A stretch of DNA of 64,000 bases from NCBI GenBank assembly GCA_038522735.1, contig JBCBJX010000005.1:1-64000 (forward strand). The letters run 5' to 3'. A program made the position numbers and the translations under genes. Below the pieces are notes generated by a model. That model was given only the letters and a program-made list of their open reading frames with translations. It did not search any database and was not told the origin of the DNA. The stretch is from JBCBJX01 sp038522735. GTDB lineage: Bacteria > Pseudomonadota > Alphaproteobacteria > Caulobacterales > Parvularculaceae. The number at the start of each line of letters is the position of its first letter. Within the stretch, counting starts at the first letter, position 1. Below, one piece after another: positions 34,816 to 42,652 of this stretch.

Positions 34816-35429
34816 AGAACGTCGCCGTCGCCGCTTTCGCGGCCGCCACCCTTGCGGGCTGCGACACGTTAAGCTCCGTCCTCGTCCGCGATCCTGAGGT
34901 GAGCGCCGTCGCCCTGCGCGAAGGCGCCTATGAACTCGACGCGGCCCATGCGGCGCTTCTCTTCAAGGTGAAACACCTCGGACTTTCCTCCTATATCGGA
35001 CGGTTTGAGGTATTCGAGGCAAGTCTCGAGTTCGATTCCGACGACCCGACCGCGGCGCGCATTGAAGCGGTCGTCGACATGACGAGCCTCGATATCGCCA
35101 ACGACAAATTCGCCGAAACGCTGATGGACTCGTCCTGGTTCGACGCAGACACTTATCCGCAGGCGGTGTTTCGATCGACGCGCGTCGTGAAGACGGGCGG
35201 GGCGACTGGAACGCTCTACGGCGACCTGACGCTTAAGGGCGAAACCCACGAAATCGTCCTCGACGTGACCTTCAACGGCGGCGCCCGCAACGCGCTCACG
35301 ACGCGCTACACCGTCGGCTTCAAGGCCGAGGGCGTGATCGACCGCATGCAATTCGGGATCGACAACGTGCCGGCTTTCGTCGGAAGCGATGTCGAGATCG
35401 AGATCCACGCCGAGTTTCAGCGGCGCTGA
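34812..35429 (+). CDS. YceI-family periplasmic lipoprotein
   Basis: 205 residues from ATG 34812, overlapping the preceding stop by 4 bases. A lipoprotein signal with lipobox LAGC (Cys at residue 17) is followed by a YceI beta-barrel: YELDAAHAALLFKVKHLG, YIGRFEVFEASLEFD, FPQ-like DADTYPQAVFRSTRV, LTLKGETHEIVLDVTFNGG. YceI proteins form a lipocalin-like barrel that binds polyisoprenoids, sometimes quinone-like. Two genes involved in quinone synthesis lie a few kilobases upstream, but linkage to them is only inference. Converges with a DUF2141 gene 4 bases away. Confidence 0.9.
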   Translation: MKNVAVAAFAAATLAGCDTLSSVLVRDPEVSAVALREGAYELDAAHAALLFKVKHLGLSSYIGRFEVFEASLEFDSDDPTAARIEAVVDMTSLDIANDKFAETLMDSSWFDADTYPQAVFRSTRVVKTGGATGTLYGDLTLKGETHEIVLDVTFNGGARNALTTRYTVGFKAEGVIDRMQFGIDNVPAFVGSDVEIEIHAEFQRR

Positions 35430-35433
35430 CGCA

Positions 35434-35877
35434 CTATTCTTCGTCTGATTTGACCCGCCCTAGGGCGAAGCCGACCGACGCCGGGCCCTCGATGAGGACT
35501 TTGGTGCGACGGAAACTCGGCCGGCGCAGGCGCGGCACGACGCCGTTCGAAAATGCGAAGGCTTCTTTGGGGATGCCGATCCGGTTGCGGTTCAGCTTCC
35601 CATCGCCGTTTTCATCGTGATAGGCGGCGAAGGCGTATTCGCCGGGCTCCAGATGATCGATGCGGAAAACCGCGAGTCCCGCCGGCCCGACCTGGGTTTC
35701 AAGCTTGGCGATGGGCTGTTTCAGAAACGTCTCTTTGTCGGCGTAGACCATGAGGCGCACGGAGCCGCGGCTGTCCACGCCGGAAATGCGCACTTCGACC
35801 GGCGCCATGGCGAAAGCGATGGACGACGCGCTCCAGAGAGCAGCGATACATGCAATAAGTGCGCGCGGGGCGGCCAC
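35434..35877 (-). CDS. DUF2141 periplasmic protein
   Basis: 147 residues if GTG 35877 is used; the frame is open to GTG 35934, but that extension would contain the AT-rich stretch TTGCCC...AATACG, which looks more like promoter sequence. The signal peptide is APRALIACIAALWSASSIAFA. The mature part has VEVRISGVDSRGSVRLMVYADKETF, YAFAAYHDENGDGKLNRNRIGIPKE, including an acidic DENGDGKL loop of Ca-binding type, and VPRLRRPSF. This is the DUF2141 pattern of small secreted beta proteins with no known function. It lies convergent to the YceI gene. Confidence 0.8.
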   Translation of the reverse strand: MAAPRALIACIAALWSASSIAFAMAPVEVRISGVDSRGSVRLMVYADKETFLKQPIAKLETQVGPAGLAVFRIDHLEPGEYAFAAYHDENGDGKLNRNRIGIPKEAFAFSNGVVPRLRRPSFRRTKVLIEGPASVGFALGRVKSDEE

Positions 35878-36047
35878 GACAATTCCCGTATGACGTATTG
35901 TTAACACGGGCAATAAGGGCGGCTGACGTCGCACTACAAGAACTGTTCGCGGAGGATTGACCGGTTGCGAGGCGACAGCGCCCGAAAGGCAACAGTCCTC
36001 CCGCCTCTTCGAAATTGCGAAACCATGCAGGCGGTCGAAACCGGACG

Positions 36048-37034
36048 CTACAGCATGTCCGGAATGATGCGGTCCGGCGGCTTATGGCCGTCGGCGAACA
36101 TGCGGATGTTGATGATAACCCGCTCGCCCATCTCGATCCGGCTTTCGACAGTCGCAGACGCCATATGCGGCAGCAGCACCACGTTCGGCGCTGACGCGAG
36201 CGCGGCGTTCGGCTTCGGCTCGCCCTGAAAGACGTCGAGCCCGGCGCCCGCCAGCCGGCCGCCGACGATCATCTCGGCGAGCGCCTCTTCGTCGATGATC
36301 TCCGATCGGGCGACGTTCACGACATAGGCGTGGGGCCGCAGAAGCTCGAGACGGCGGCGCGAGAGCAGGTGATAGGTCGCCGGCGTCGACGGGCAGTGCA
36401 CCGAAACGATGTCGACGCGGGCGAGCATCTGGTCGAGGCTCTCCCAATAGGCGGCCTCCAGCTCGTCCTCGATATGCGGGTTGGCGCGCGAGCGGTTATG
36501 GTAGTGGATTTCGAGCCCAAACGCGCGGGCGCGCCGGGCGACCGCCTCGCCGACCCGGCCGAGACCGATGATCCCGAGCCGTTTGCCGCCGACCCGGCGG
36601 CCCAGCATCCATGTCGGCGACCAGCCCTGGAACCGGCCCTCCGCAAGCGCCGTCACGCCCTCCACAAGCCGCCGCGGGACGGCGAGGATCAGCGCCATCG
36701 CCATATCGGCCGCGTCTTCAGCAAGCACCGAGGGCGTGTTGGAGACGACGATCCCGCGCGCCGCGGCGGCCTTGACGTCGATATGATCGTGGCCTGCGCC
36801 GAAATTCGCGATGAGCCGCAGCCGGTCGCCGCAGGCGTTGAAGAAGGCCTCGTCCATGCGGTCGCCGAGAGTGGTCGCAATGACATCGTTTTCCTGAGCG
36901 GCGTCGAGCAGCGCGTCCGGCGCGAGGGCGTCGTCGCTCTCGTGAAGCTCGGCGCCGAAGAGGTCCTGCAAGCGGGCCTCGATCGGCTCCGGCAGCCGGC
37001 GCGTGACGCGAACGCGTAATGGTTTGGCGGTCAT
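36048..37034 (-). CDS. D-2-hydroxyacid dehydrogenase (glyoxylate/hydroxypyruvate reductase type)
   Basis: 328 residues. The NAD(P) fold motif is LGIIGLGRVGEAVARRARAFG, followed by HYHNRSR where Arg rather than Asp suggests NADP preference. Catalytic Arg is in NVARSEIIDEEAL, Glu in DVFQGEPKPN, and His in LLPHMASATVESR. It reduces short 2-oxo acids such as glyoxylate or hydroxypyruvate in the cytoplasm; the exact substrate is not visible. It lies alone between DUF2141 and the SH3 protein, divergent from the latter. 113-170 bases separate it from the DUF2141 gene start, without a clear promoter motif. Confidence 0.92.
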   Translation of the reverse strand: MTAKPLRVRVTRRLPEPIEARLQDLFGAELHESDDALAPDALLDAAQENDVIATTLGDRMDEAFFNACGDRLRLIANFGAGHDHIDVKAAAARGIVVSNTPSVLAEDAADMAMALILAVPRRLVEGVTALAEGRFQGWSPTWMLGRRVGGKRLGIIGLGRVGEAVARRARAFGLEIHYHNRSRANPHIEDELEAAYWESLDQMLARVDIVSVHCPSTPATYHLLSRRRLELLRPHAYVVNVARSEIIDEEALAEMIVGGRLAGAGLDVFQGEPKPNAALASAPNVVLLPHMASATVESRIEMGERVIINIRMFADGHKPPDRIIPDML

Positions 37035-37157
37035 GGCGATCAGGATCCGTCTGAGAGCGCCACAATAAACGGACGCCGCGGGCGCTTCCTAGCGGGGCGC
37101 GGCGTCTATCTTCAGTCTTAACGAAACGTTTACGCCCGGCGCGCGAACAACGCCGCG

Positions 37158-37664
37158 ATGTTCGCCTCCCTGTCGCTTCGCGCCGCCGCCCTCATCGCGG
37201 CCCTTGTCCTTGCGCCGCCCGCGGCCGCGCAAAACGCCGAGCCCTATTTCGCGAGCCTCAAGTTCGAGGAAACCAACGGGCGGATCGGCCCCTCCTTCGA
37301 TCACCCGGTCCGCTGGAAATACCGGCGCGCGGGCCTGCCGGTCCTCGTCCTTGAGGAATCAGGCGGCCTCTGGATGCGGGTGGCGGACCCCGAGGGCGAC
37401 GTCGTCTGGGTTTACTCAAACGGCGTCTCAAAAGCCCGCACGGCGATCGTGACCGATGGTCCGCCGGCCGATCTGCGGCGCGAGACGAGCGCAGACTCGC
37501 CGCTCCGCGCCCAGCTCTCCCCCGGGCTCGTCGTGGAGGTCGCGCGGTGCGCGGACGGGCGCTGTCGCGTCAAGACGGGCGCCGTCGCCGGTTTCGTCGC
37601 CGCCGACCGCCTCTGGGGCGCGACGGGAAAGGACGCCGCGAGGCGGGCCGCCGAGCTTCATTGA
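37158..37664 (+). CDS. Secreted SH3-domain protein
   Basis: 168 residues. The signal peptide MFASLSLRAAALIAALVLAPPAAA is cut near residue 24. The body repeats two SH3-like units: ASLKFEETNGRIGPSFDHPVRWKYRRAGLPV (in parts: SLKFEETNGRIGPSF and PVRWKYRRAGLPV) and the later AQLSPGLVVEVARCADGRCRVKTGAVAGFVAADRLWG. Bacterial SH3 domains of this kind (SH3_4 group) are periplasmic and often bind peptides or cell wall. Two cysteines (ARCADGRC) may form a disulfide. The fabA gene starts 32 bases downstream, so the genes may be co-transcribed. Confidence 0.85.
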   Translation: MFASLSLRAAALIAALVLAPPAAAQNAEPYFASLKFEETNGRIGPSFDHPVRWKYRRAGLPVLVLEESGGLWMRVADPEGDVVWVYSNGVSKARTAIVTDGPPADLRRETSADSPLRAQLSPGLVVEVARCADGRCRVKTGAVAGFVAADRLWGATGKDAARRAAELH

Positions 37665-37696
37665 CCGGTCCCCGCGGCGTCGCTACCAACCGCGCG

Positions 37697-38236
37697 ATGA
37701 GCGACTTCAAACAAAAATCGAGCTATTCCCGCGAGGAGCTTCTCGCGAGCGGTCACGGCGATCTTTTCGGCCCGCAATCGGCGCGGCTGCCGCTGCCGCC
37801 GATGCTGATGTTCGACCGGATCACGACGATCAGTTCCGACGGCGGCTCTTACGGGCGCGGTCTCATGGAGGCCGAGCTCGATATCTCGCAGGACCTCTGG
37901 TTTTTCGGCTGCCATTTCGAGAGCGATCCGGTGATGCCCGGCTGTCTTGGCCTCGACGCCATGTGGCAGCTTGTCGGCTTCTACCTCACCTGGACCGGCG
38001 CTCCCGGGAAGGGGCGGGCCCTCGGCGCCAAAGACGTCAAGTTCTCAGGCATGGTCCTTCCGAGCGCCCAGACCGTTTCTTATGTGATCAATATGCGGCG
38101 CGTGATGAACCGCGCTCTTGTCCTCGGGATCGGCGACGGCGAAATGTACGTCGACGGCAAGAAGATTTACGAGGCGAAAGACCTCCGCGTGGGCCTCTTC
38201 ACCGACGAACAGATGGCGGGCGGCCTTAGCGCCTGA
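37697..38236 (+). CDS. fabA: 3-hydroxydecanoyl-ACP dehydratase/isomerase
   Basis: 179 residues from ATG 37697. The hot-dog fold catalytic pair is His73 in GCHFESDPVMPG and Asp87 in LGLDAMWQLVGF, with the same 14-residue spacing as E. coli FabA. It dehydrates 3-hydroxydecanoyl-ACP and isomerises the trans-2 to cis-3 double bond, the branch point for unsaturated fatty acids. fabB follows by 35 bases. In most alphaproteobacteria fabA-fabB-fabI is contiguous; here fabI is displaced by 3.1 kb. Confidence 0.96.
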   Translation: MSDFKQKSSYSREELLASGHGDLFGPQSARLPLPPMLMFDRITTISSDGGSYGRGLMEAELDISQDLWFFGCHFESDPVMPGCLGLDAMWQLVGFYLTWTGAPGKGRALGAKDVKFSGMVLPSAQTVSYVINMRRVMNRALVLGIGDGEMYVDGKKIYEAKDLRVGLFTDEQMAGGLSA

Positions 38237-38271
38237 CCTGCGGCCAAGCGCGCGATTGGGAGAAACCGGAC

Positions 38272-39492
38272 ATGCGGCGAGTGGTCATCACCGGCATGGG
38301 CGTCGTCTCCTCCATCGGCTCGAATGTCGATGAGACGACGCAAAGCCTGAAGAATACGACGTCCGGCATTGTGAAATCGGACGAATACGAAGCGATGGGC
38401 TTCCGCTGCCAGGTCGTCGGCGCCCCGACGGTCGACGTCGAAGATGCGCTCGACCGCAAAACGCGGCGCTTCATGGGTCCGGGCTCCGCCTACAACTACA
38501 TCGCCATGAAAGAGGCGCTGGCCGACGCGAAACTCTCCGAAGACGAGATTTCCGACGAGCGGATCGGGATCGTTATGGGCTCCGGCGGCCCGTCGGTCAG
38601 CGCGATCGTTCAGGCGGCGGACAAGACCCGCGAGACCGGCGGCACAAAGAAGATCGGCCCGACGCAGGTGCCGAAGGCGATGTGCTCGACGGCGTCGGCG
38701 ACCCTCGCCGTGCCGTTCAAAATTCTGGGCCTCAACTATTCAATTTCCTCCGCCTGCGCGACGTCCGTTCACTGCGTCGGCGCCGCCTACGAACAGATCG
38801 CCTGGGGCAAGCAGGATATGATCTTCGCCGGCGGCTCGGAGGAGCTCGACTGGGCGCTTTCGAACCTCTTCGACGCCATGGGCGCCATGTCGACGAAGTT
38901 CAACGACCGTCCCTCGACCGCGTCCCGCGCCTACGACAGGAACCGCGACGGCTTCGTCATCGCGGGCGGCGCCGGCGTCGTGGTGCTGGAGGAGCTTGAG
39001 CGTGCGAAAGCCCGCGGCGCGACGATCTACGGCGAAATCACCGGTTACGGCGCAAATTCCGACGGGCACGATATGGTCGCGCCCTCCGGCGAAGGCGCGG
39101 TGCGCTGCATGCGGATGGCGCTGGAAACGGCCCGCCGTCCGATCGACTACATCAACACCCACGGCACCTCGACGCCGGTCGGCGACGAAAAGGAAGTCGG
39201 CGCGATCCGCGAGGTGTTCGGCGCCGAGGTTCCGCCCTTCTCCTCGACGAAATCGCTGACGGGTCACTCGCTGGGCGCCGTCGGCGCGCAGGAACTGATC
39301 TTTTCTCTCATCATGATGCGCGACCGGTTCCTGACCGCCTCCGCTCACATCGAGGAGCTCGACCCGGAGTTCGAAGGCCTCCCGATCGTTCGTGAGCGCG
39401 CTGATAACGCAAAGATCGACTGCTTCCTGACGAACAGCTTCGGCTTCGGCGGCACCAACGGCTGCCTAGTGGTGGAGCGGTTCGAGGGCTAA
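38272..39492 (+). CDS. fabB: 3-oxoacyl-ACP synthase I
   Basis: 406 residues. The thiolase-fold triad is Cys in SSACATSVHC (near residue 163), His in NTHGTSTPVGD and His in KSLTGHSLGAVG. The C-terminus FLTNSFGFGGTNGCLVVERF is typical. With FabA it elongates cis-3-decenoyl-ACP, committing to unsaturated fatty acids. An inverted repeat begins 20 bases after the stop codon, possibly ending the transcript although no T-run follows. The conserved partner fabI lies beyond the LysR-RidA-SdpR segment. Confidence 0.96.
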   Translation: MRRVVITGMGVVSSIGSNVDETTQSLKNTTSGIVKSDEYEAMGFRCQVVGAPTVDVEDALDRKTRRFMGPGSAYNYIAMKEALADAKLSEDEISDERIGIVMGSGGPSVSAIVQAADKTRETGGTKKIGPTQVPKAMCSTASATLAVPFKILGLNYSISSACATSVHCVGAAYEQIAWGKQDMIFAGGSEELDWALSNLFDAMGAMSTKFNDRPSTASRAYDRNRDGFVIAGGAGVVVLEELERAKARGATIYGEITGYGANSDGHDMVAPSGEGAVRCMRMALETARRPIDYINTHGTSTPVGDEKEVGAIREVFGAEVPPFSSTKSLTGHSLGAVGAQELIFSLIMMRDRFLTASAHIEELDPEFEGLPIVRERADNAKIDCFLTNSFGFGGTNGCLVVERFEG

Positions 39493-39511
39493 GATTGCGT
39501 CCCGCCGTTGA

Positions 39512-39542
39512 TTTGCCTGCAGTCTTTCTCAACGCAGGCAAA
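39512..39542. repeat. Hairpin downstream of fabB
   Basis: Perfect 9-base arms TTTGCCTGC and GCAGGCAAA with a 13-base loop, starting 20 bases after the fabB stop. There is no T-run, so this is not a standard terminator; it could be a Rho-assisted end, an mRNA-stabilising stem or a LysR-type operator ahead of the next gene. Confidence 0.45.
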
Positions 39543-39666
39543 GCGGACGTAAAGATGCGTTAGTCCGATCACGCAGCAACAGCCGGAGGCCATGCGCCGT
39601 GCGGCAGCACGCCTGCAATCCGCCTCCGAACTTGGTGTGCGCCCTCCCCGACTGTAGCCTTGGCTG

Positions 39667-40542
39667 ATGAGCCGAAACATGCCGCCGCTGAACGCCGTTC
39701 GCGTATTCGCCGTCGTCGCCCGAAGACTGAATTTCGCCCGGGCCGCCGACGAGCTTGGCGTGACGCAAAGCGCCGTCAGCAAGCAGATCCAGATTCTCGA
39801 GGACCATATCGGAACGAAACTGTTCGAACGTCGCGCGCAGGGCGTAGATCTCACCGTCGAGGGACGAGAGTTGCGAGAGGCCGTGTTGCCGGCGATCGAC
39901 GCTCTCGCAACAGGTTTCGAACGCTACCGCCGTCGCCCTGCGCGCTCGGAACGCGTCAGGATCACCACCACCGTCTCTTTCGCCGCGCTTGCTCTGCTGC
40001 CCAATCTGGGGGCGTTCGAACGCGACAATCCCGATCTGACTTTGGAAATTGCGGCGTCGGACAGGCTGGTCGATCTCGACGACGAGGACATCGATTTCGC
40101 GGTGCGATTTGTGCCGATACGTGATCTGGGGCCGGACGCGGCGACCGCCCCGTGGCTGACGCCGACCGCATCGCCGGAACTGCTTTCACAGTATGAAGAC
40201 GACCCGGACGCGGTGCTGACGCACGCGCGACGGATCACGACCTTCGCTCGCGACGCATGGGCCGCGTACTCGGAGATGCGCGGGCTTGCCGCCCCGTCTT
40301 CTGTCCGGACGATCGCACTTGAAAACTTCGCTGCGGCGAGAACGGCAGCCGCTTTCGGCCTTGGCGTCGCGCTGTTGCCGTCGCCGTTGATCGTCGACGA
40401 CGCGCGCCGCAATCGCCTGACGGTTTTGGGCGAGCAACTCCCCTGGGATGAGGCGTTCGGCCTGCTCGAACCGCGAAGGGCTGTCAGGCATCCGGGGGCG
40501 GGCGCCGTGAAGGCTTGGCTGACGGGGCTTCTCACCGCTTAG
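39667..40542 (+). CDS. LysR-family transcriptional regulator (GcvA-like)
   Basis: 291 residues. The N-terminal winged HTH is classical: LNAVRVFAVVARRLNFARAADELGVTQSAVSKQIQILEDHIG (motif in parts NFARAADELGVTQSAVSKQ and LEDHIGTKLFERR). The C-terminal substrate-binding half includes RITTTVSFAALALLPNLGAFE and FGLGVALLPSPLIVDD, close to the GcvA/AmpR subgroup. It probably controls a neighbouring gene; the RidA gene 211 bases downstream is the first candidate. The coding sequence looks less GC-biased than the flanking fab genes, by eye only, consistent with acquired DNA. Confidence 0.9.
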   Translation: MSRNMPPLNAVRVFAVVARRLNFARAADELGVTQSAVSKQIQILEDHIGTKLFERRAQGVDLTVEGRELREAVLPAIDALATGFERYRRRPARSERVRITTTVSFAALALLPNLGAFERDNPDLTLEIAASDRLVDLDDEDIDFAVRFVPIRDLGPDAATAPWLTPTASPELLSQYEDDPDAVLTHARRITTFARDAWAAYSEMRGLAAPSSVRTIALENFAAARTAAAFGLGVALLPSPLIVDDARRNRLTVLGEQLPWDEAFGLLEPRRAVRHPGAGAVKAWLTGLLTA

Positions 40543-40544
40543 AG

Positions 40545-40570
40545 CGTCGGAGAAATTCTCCAGTCCGACG
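40545..40570. repeat. Inverted repeat between the LysR and RidA genes
   Basis: CGTCGGA and TCCGACG (7 bases, perfect) enclose 12 bases that include a second small palindrome GGAGAA-A-TTCTCC. It lies three bases after the LysR stop. No T-run follows. A regulator-binding site for the RidA gene is possible. Confidence 0.35.
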
Positions 40571-40753
40571 TGCGCAATACTCGCTTCTCCGACCTCTTAC
40601 TACGCCGTATTTATGCGACGTACAAAGAGCGGGTTTATGATGAGAACGCGACGATCCGTGCTGGCGTTTATCGGGACCGGCCTTGCCGGCGACGTGCGCG
40701 CCAGCATCCGCTCCCACGCCATCGCTGCGACGCAAGCAAAGGAGCCTGCCGCC

Positions 40754-41158
40754 ATGGACCCCGAACGACACGACCCGTTTCCAGTCGCCTCCCCATATCG
40801 CGGGATCTACGCGCACGGCGTCAGCACGACCGGCGCCGCGCGGACGCTTTACATCTCCGGCCAGGTCGGCGTTCGGCCCGACGGCGCTCTTGAGACATCT
40901 TTCGAAGGTCAGTGCAGGCAGGCCTTTCGTAATCTCTTTTCAGTCCTTCAGTCTGCGGAAATGACGCCGCGAAATCTCGTCAAGATGACGTTCTTCCTTA
41001 CCCGAAAGAGCGACATGGTGAAGTTGGTCGATATCCGCCGCGAATTCGTCGATGGCGTTCGTCCGGCGGTGACGACGCTCTTCGTGAAAGGGCTGGTGTC
41101 CGATGACTGGTTCGTGGAAATCGAAGCCGTCGCCGCAACGGAGCGAGGAGCGTCTTGA
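40754..41158 (+). CDS. RidA-family enamine/imine deaminase
   Basis: 134 residues from ATG 40754, chosen because AAAGGAG at 40738-40744 is ideally placed and the length then equals normal RidA. The motifs are ASPYRGIYAHGVSTTGAARTLYISGQVG, split here as SPYRGIYAHGV and LYISGQVG, then EGQCRQAFRNLFSVL, LVKMTFFLTRKSDM, and RPAVTTLFVKGLVSDDWFVEIEAVA with the conserved Arg and Glu. Relatives hydrolyse reactive 2-aminoacrylate-type intermediates. The frame stays open upstream to ATGs at 40613, 40637 and 40640, which would add a twin-arginine-like leader (TRRSVLAFIGTGLAG). Co-directional with LysR. Confidence 0.85.
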   Translation: MDPERHDPFPVASPYRGIYAHGVSTTGAARTLYISGQVGVRPDGALETSFEGQCRQAFRNLFSVLQSAEMTPRNLVKMTFFLTRKSDMVKLVDIRREFVDGVRPAVTTLFVKGLVSDDWFVEIEAVAATERGAS

Positions 41159-41235
41159 ACTACGGCGTCCGTTTATTGACGCCTTTCCAGACGCCAGCTG
41201 AATTCCATCCCGACCTTTGCCGCGGACGCCTTATC

Positions 41236-41391
41236 TCAGGACGCGGCTTTCGAAAACAGGATCAGCGAAATCGCGAAGGCGAACGGGCCGGCGACGGCCA
41301 CCCAGACCGCCGCGTCGCCCTGGTCGCGAAGAAACCACGCCGATCCCAAGATCAACGCGGCCCAGAACGTGGCGTGAAGAATATGCAGCAT
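41236..41391 (-). CDS. Very small two-span membrane protein
   Basis: 51 residues: MLHILHATFWAALILGSAWFL, a short polar loop RDQGDAAV, then WVAVAGPFAFAISLILFSKAAS. Two membrane helices are clear. A strong AAAGGAGAGA site precedes the ATG by 6 bases, which is the main reason to call it real despite its size. It is the last gene of the minus-strand run that begins with the ArsR regulator, 42 bases after the previous small gene. No family recognised. Confidence 0.65.
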   Translation of the reverse strand: MLHILHATFWAALILGSAWFLRDQGDAAVWVAVAGPFAFAISLILFSKAAS

Positions 41392-41433
41392 TGCGTCTCT
41401 CCTTTCAGCTACCGTCCAGCGTCGGCTAGCTCC

Positions 41434-41616
41434 TCATGACCGCCCGCGAGCGATGACGACTGTAGCACACGTCGCCGCGAGCCCGATGATCAGGACAAAA
41501 ACGATCGACGACCACTGCGCGACGGCGTCGCCCAGGAACGCGTCAATCGCGAACAATCCGAGGGCGAAGACGACACCCAGCAGGATCAGCTTCACAGCGA
41601 GTTCGGGCCCGGCCAT
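41434..41616 (-). CDS. Small two-span membrane protein
   Basis: 60 residues: two hydrophobic helices (VKLILLGVVFALGLFAIDAFLG and IVFVLIIGLAATCATVVIA) around an acidic turn, with an Arg-rich end. GGGAGGTGAGGA stands directly before the ATG at 41616. It starts 20 bases after the stop of the six-span gene, so one operon is likely. No family recognised; the small size and operon position recall immunity or accessory proteins of peptide systems, but that is inference. Confidence 0.7.
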   Translation of the reverse strand: MAGPELAVKLILLGVVFALGLFAIDAFLGDAVAQWSSIVFVLIIGLAATCATVVIARGRS

Positions 41617-41636
41617 TCCTCACCTCCCATCCACCG

Positions 41637-42227
41637 CTAGACGCGCTCGCGCGCAGCTCCGGCGTGCGCCCATACCCCGGCCGCTGCGGCCATCGCGAAC
41701 GCTGCGAAGCCGATGAGCGACGATCCGAGCGGCGCACGGTCGATCGGCATGAGCAGCCACGCCGCGATGTAGAACCCGCCGCCGAGCACCAGAACGCGGC
41801 CGACGAAGCGTTCCGCCGCGGCCGTTCGAGCCGGCGCGCGGCCTCGAGCGGCGAGCGACGGCACGAATTTCGGCAACTGGTCGCCGCAGGCGATCAGAAC
41901 GCCTCCGATCACGAGGCCTGCAAAGCGCTTGGCGACGGCGCCGTCCGCATAGCCCGCGTGCTTGAGAAACGATGTGGTCAGCGCCACGCCGATGGTCAGC
42001 AAGGCGAGGAAAACGGATCGCTTGATCGCCGCCCGTTCCTCAGGCGATCGCGTCGACATTCGGCGCGCAATGCACGGCGCGGCGCCGATCGCGGCCAGCA
42101 CCGCCACGCTCATCGCCGCCCACACCTCGACTTTTTGAGGCGCCGTAAATGCGTTCAGCGCGAGGAGCGCGAGAACGGCAAGGGCGGCCACGCTGAGCGG
42201 ATAAGACTTCGTGTCGGCGCGGTTCAT
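41637..42227 (-). CDS. SdpI-like multi-span membrane protein
   Basis: 196 residues from ATG 42227, which overlaps the stop of the ArsR gene (ATGA). About six membrane helices occur. The GLVIGGVLIACGDQLPKFVPSL segment, placed before the last pair of helices, resembles the GN-x-MPK region of SdpI proteins, though the asparagine is replaced here. In Bacillus subtilis SdpI is a membrane immunity protein that also sequesters the ArsR-type autorepressor SdpR when toxin is bound. The gene order sdpR-like then sdpI-like is the same here. Homology is suggested, not proven. Confidence 0.65.
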   Translation of the reverse strand: MNRADTKSYPLSVAALAVLALLALNAFTAPQKVEVWAAMSVAVLAAIGAAPCIARRMSTRSPEERAAIKRSVFLALLTIGVALTTSFLKHAGYADGAVAKRFAGLVIGGVLIACGDQLPKFVPSLAARGRAPARTAAAERFVGRVLVLGGGFYIAAWLLMPIDRAPLGSSLIGFAAFAMAAAAGVWAHAGAARERV

Positions 42228-42541
42228 CCCGCAGGCTCCCGTTCTGCGATCGCTCCGGCGTCGGAAAGCGGCGCGGTGCGAAGGTCCCACCCGAACGCCT
42301 GCGCGAACGACAGGAGAGCGTCTTCGAGCACGGACAATCTCAGTTGATAAACGAGAGATTTCCCCTCACGGTCCGAACGCACCAGCCCCGCCTCACGCAA
42401 TACGGCGAAATGAGCCGACATGGTCGGTTTGGAGACGTCGAACCGGGCGGCGATGTCGCCCGCCGTCATAGGCCCCTCCCGGAGCAGCTCGAGGACGCGG
42501 CGGCGCGTCGGGTCGGACAGAGCTTTAAAAACCAGGTTCAT
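42224..42541 (-). CDS. ArsR-family regulator, SdpR type
   Basis: 105 residues. MNLVFKALSDPTRRRVLELLREGPMTAGDIAARFDVSKPTMSAHFAVLREAGLV (in parts: FKALSDPTRRRVLELL, MTAGDIAARFDVSKPTMSAHF) is a textbook ArsR winged helix and matches the autorepressor SdpR group closely. The metal-binding cysteine motif of ArsR/SmtB metal sensors is absent, so a metal sensor is unlikely. It heads the four-gene operon with three membrane proteins and is divergent from fabI 111 bases away. A promoter with no leader is predicted. Confidence 0.9.
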   Translation of the reverse strand: MNLVFKALSDPTRRRVLELLREGPMTAGDIAARFDVSKPTMSAHFAVLREAGLVRSDREGKSLVYQLRLSVLEDALLSFAQAFGWDLRTAPLSDAGAIAEREPAG

Positions 42542-42547
42542 AAATCG

Positions 42548-42576
42548 ATATTTAGCTAATCATCGAATCGAGTCAA
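42548..42576 (-). promoter_or_regulatory. Sigma-70 promoter of the SdpR-like operon, probably leaderless
   Basis: On the minus strand TTGACT and AAATAT are 17 bases apart. The expected start of transcription falls on or next to the ATG at 42541. A TAAAT-CGAT-ATTTA inverted repeat at 42541-42554 overlaps the -10 box and the start codon, a likely self-repression operator. This patch is sharply AT-rich. Confidence 0.65.
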
Positions 42577-42652
42577 GAGGCTTCGCCTTTGCCGGGCCGC
42601 TGCGGCTCGGCTATCACCGGCGGACGCAAGACCTTCTGGAAGGAGCGGCCCC

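Noticed and set aside
39529..39854. Minus-strand frames upstream of and antisense to the LysR gene
   Set aside because: They overlap the LysR HTH codons and show no domain.
41155..41439. 94-codon plus-strand frame after RidA
   Set aside because: It is antisense to a 51-residue membrane protein gene with a strong ribosome site, and its product is polar, low complexity and without motif.
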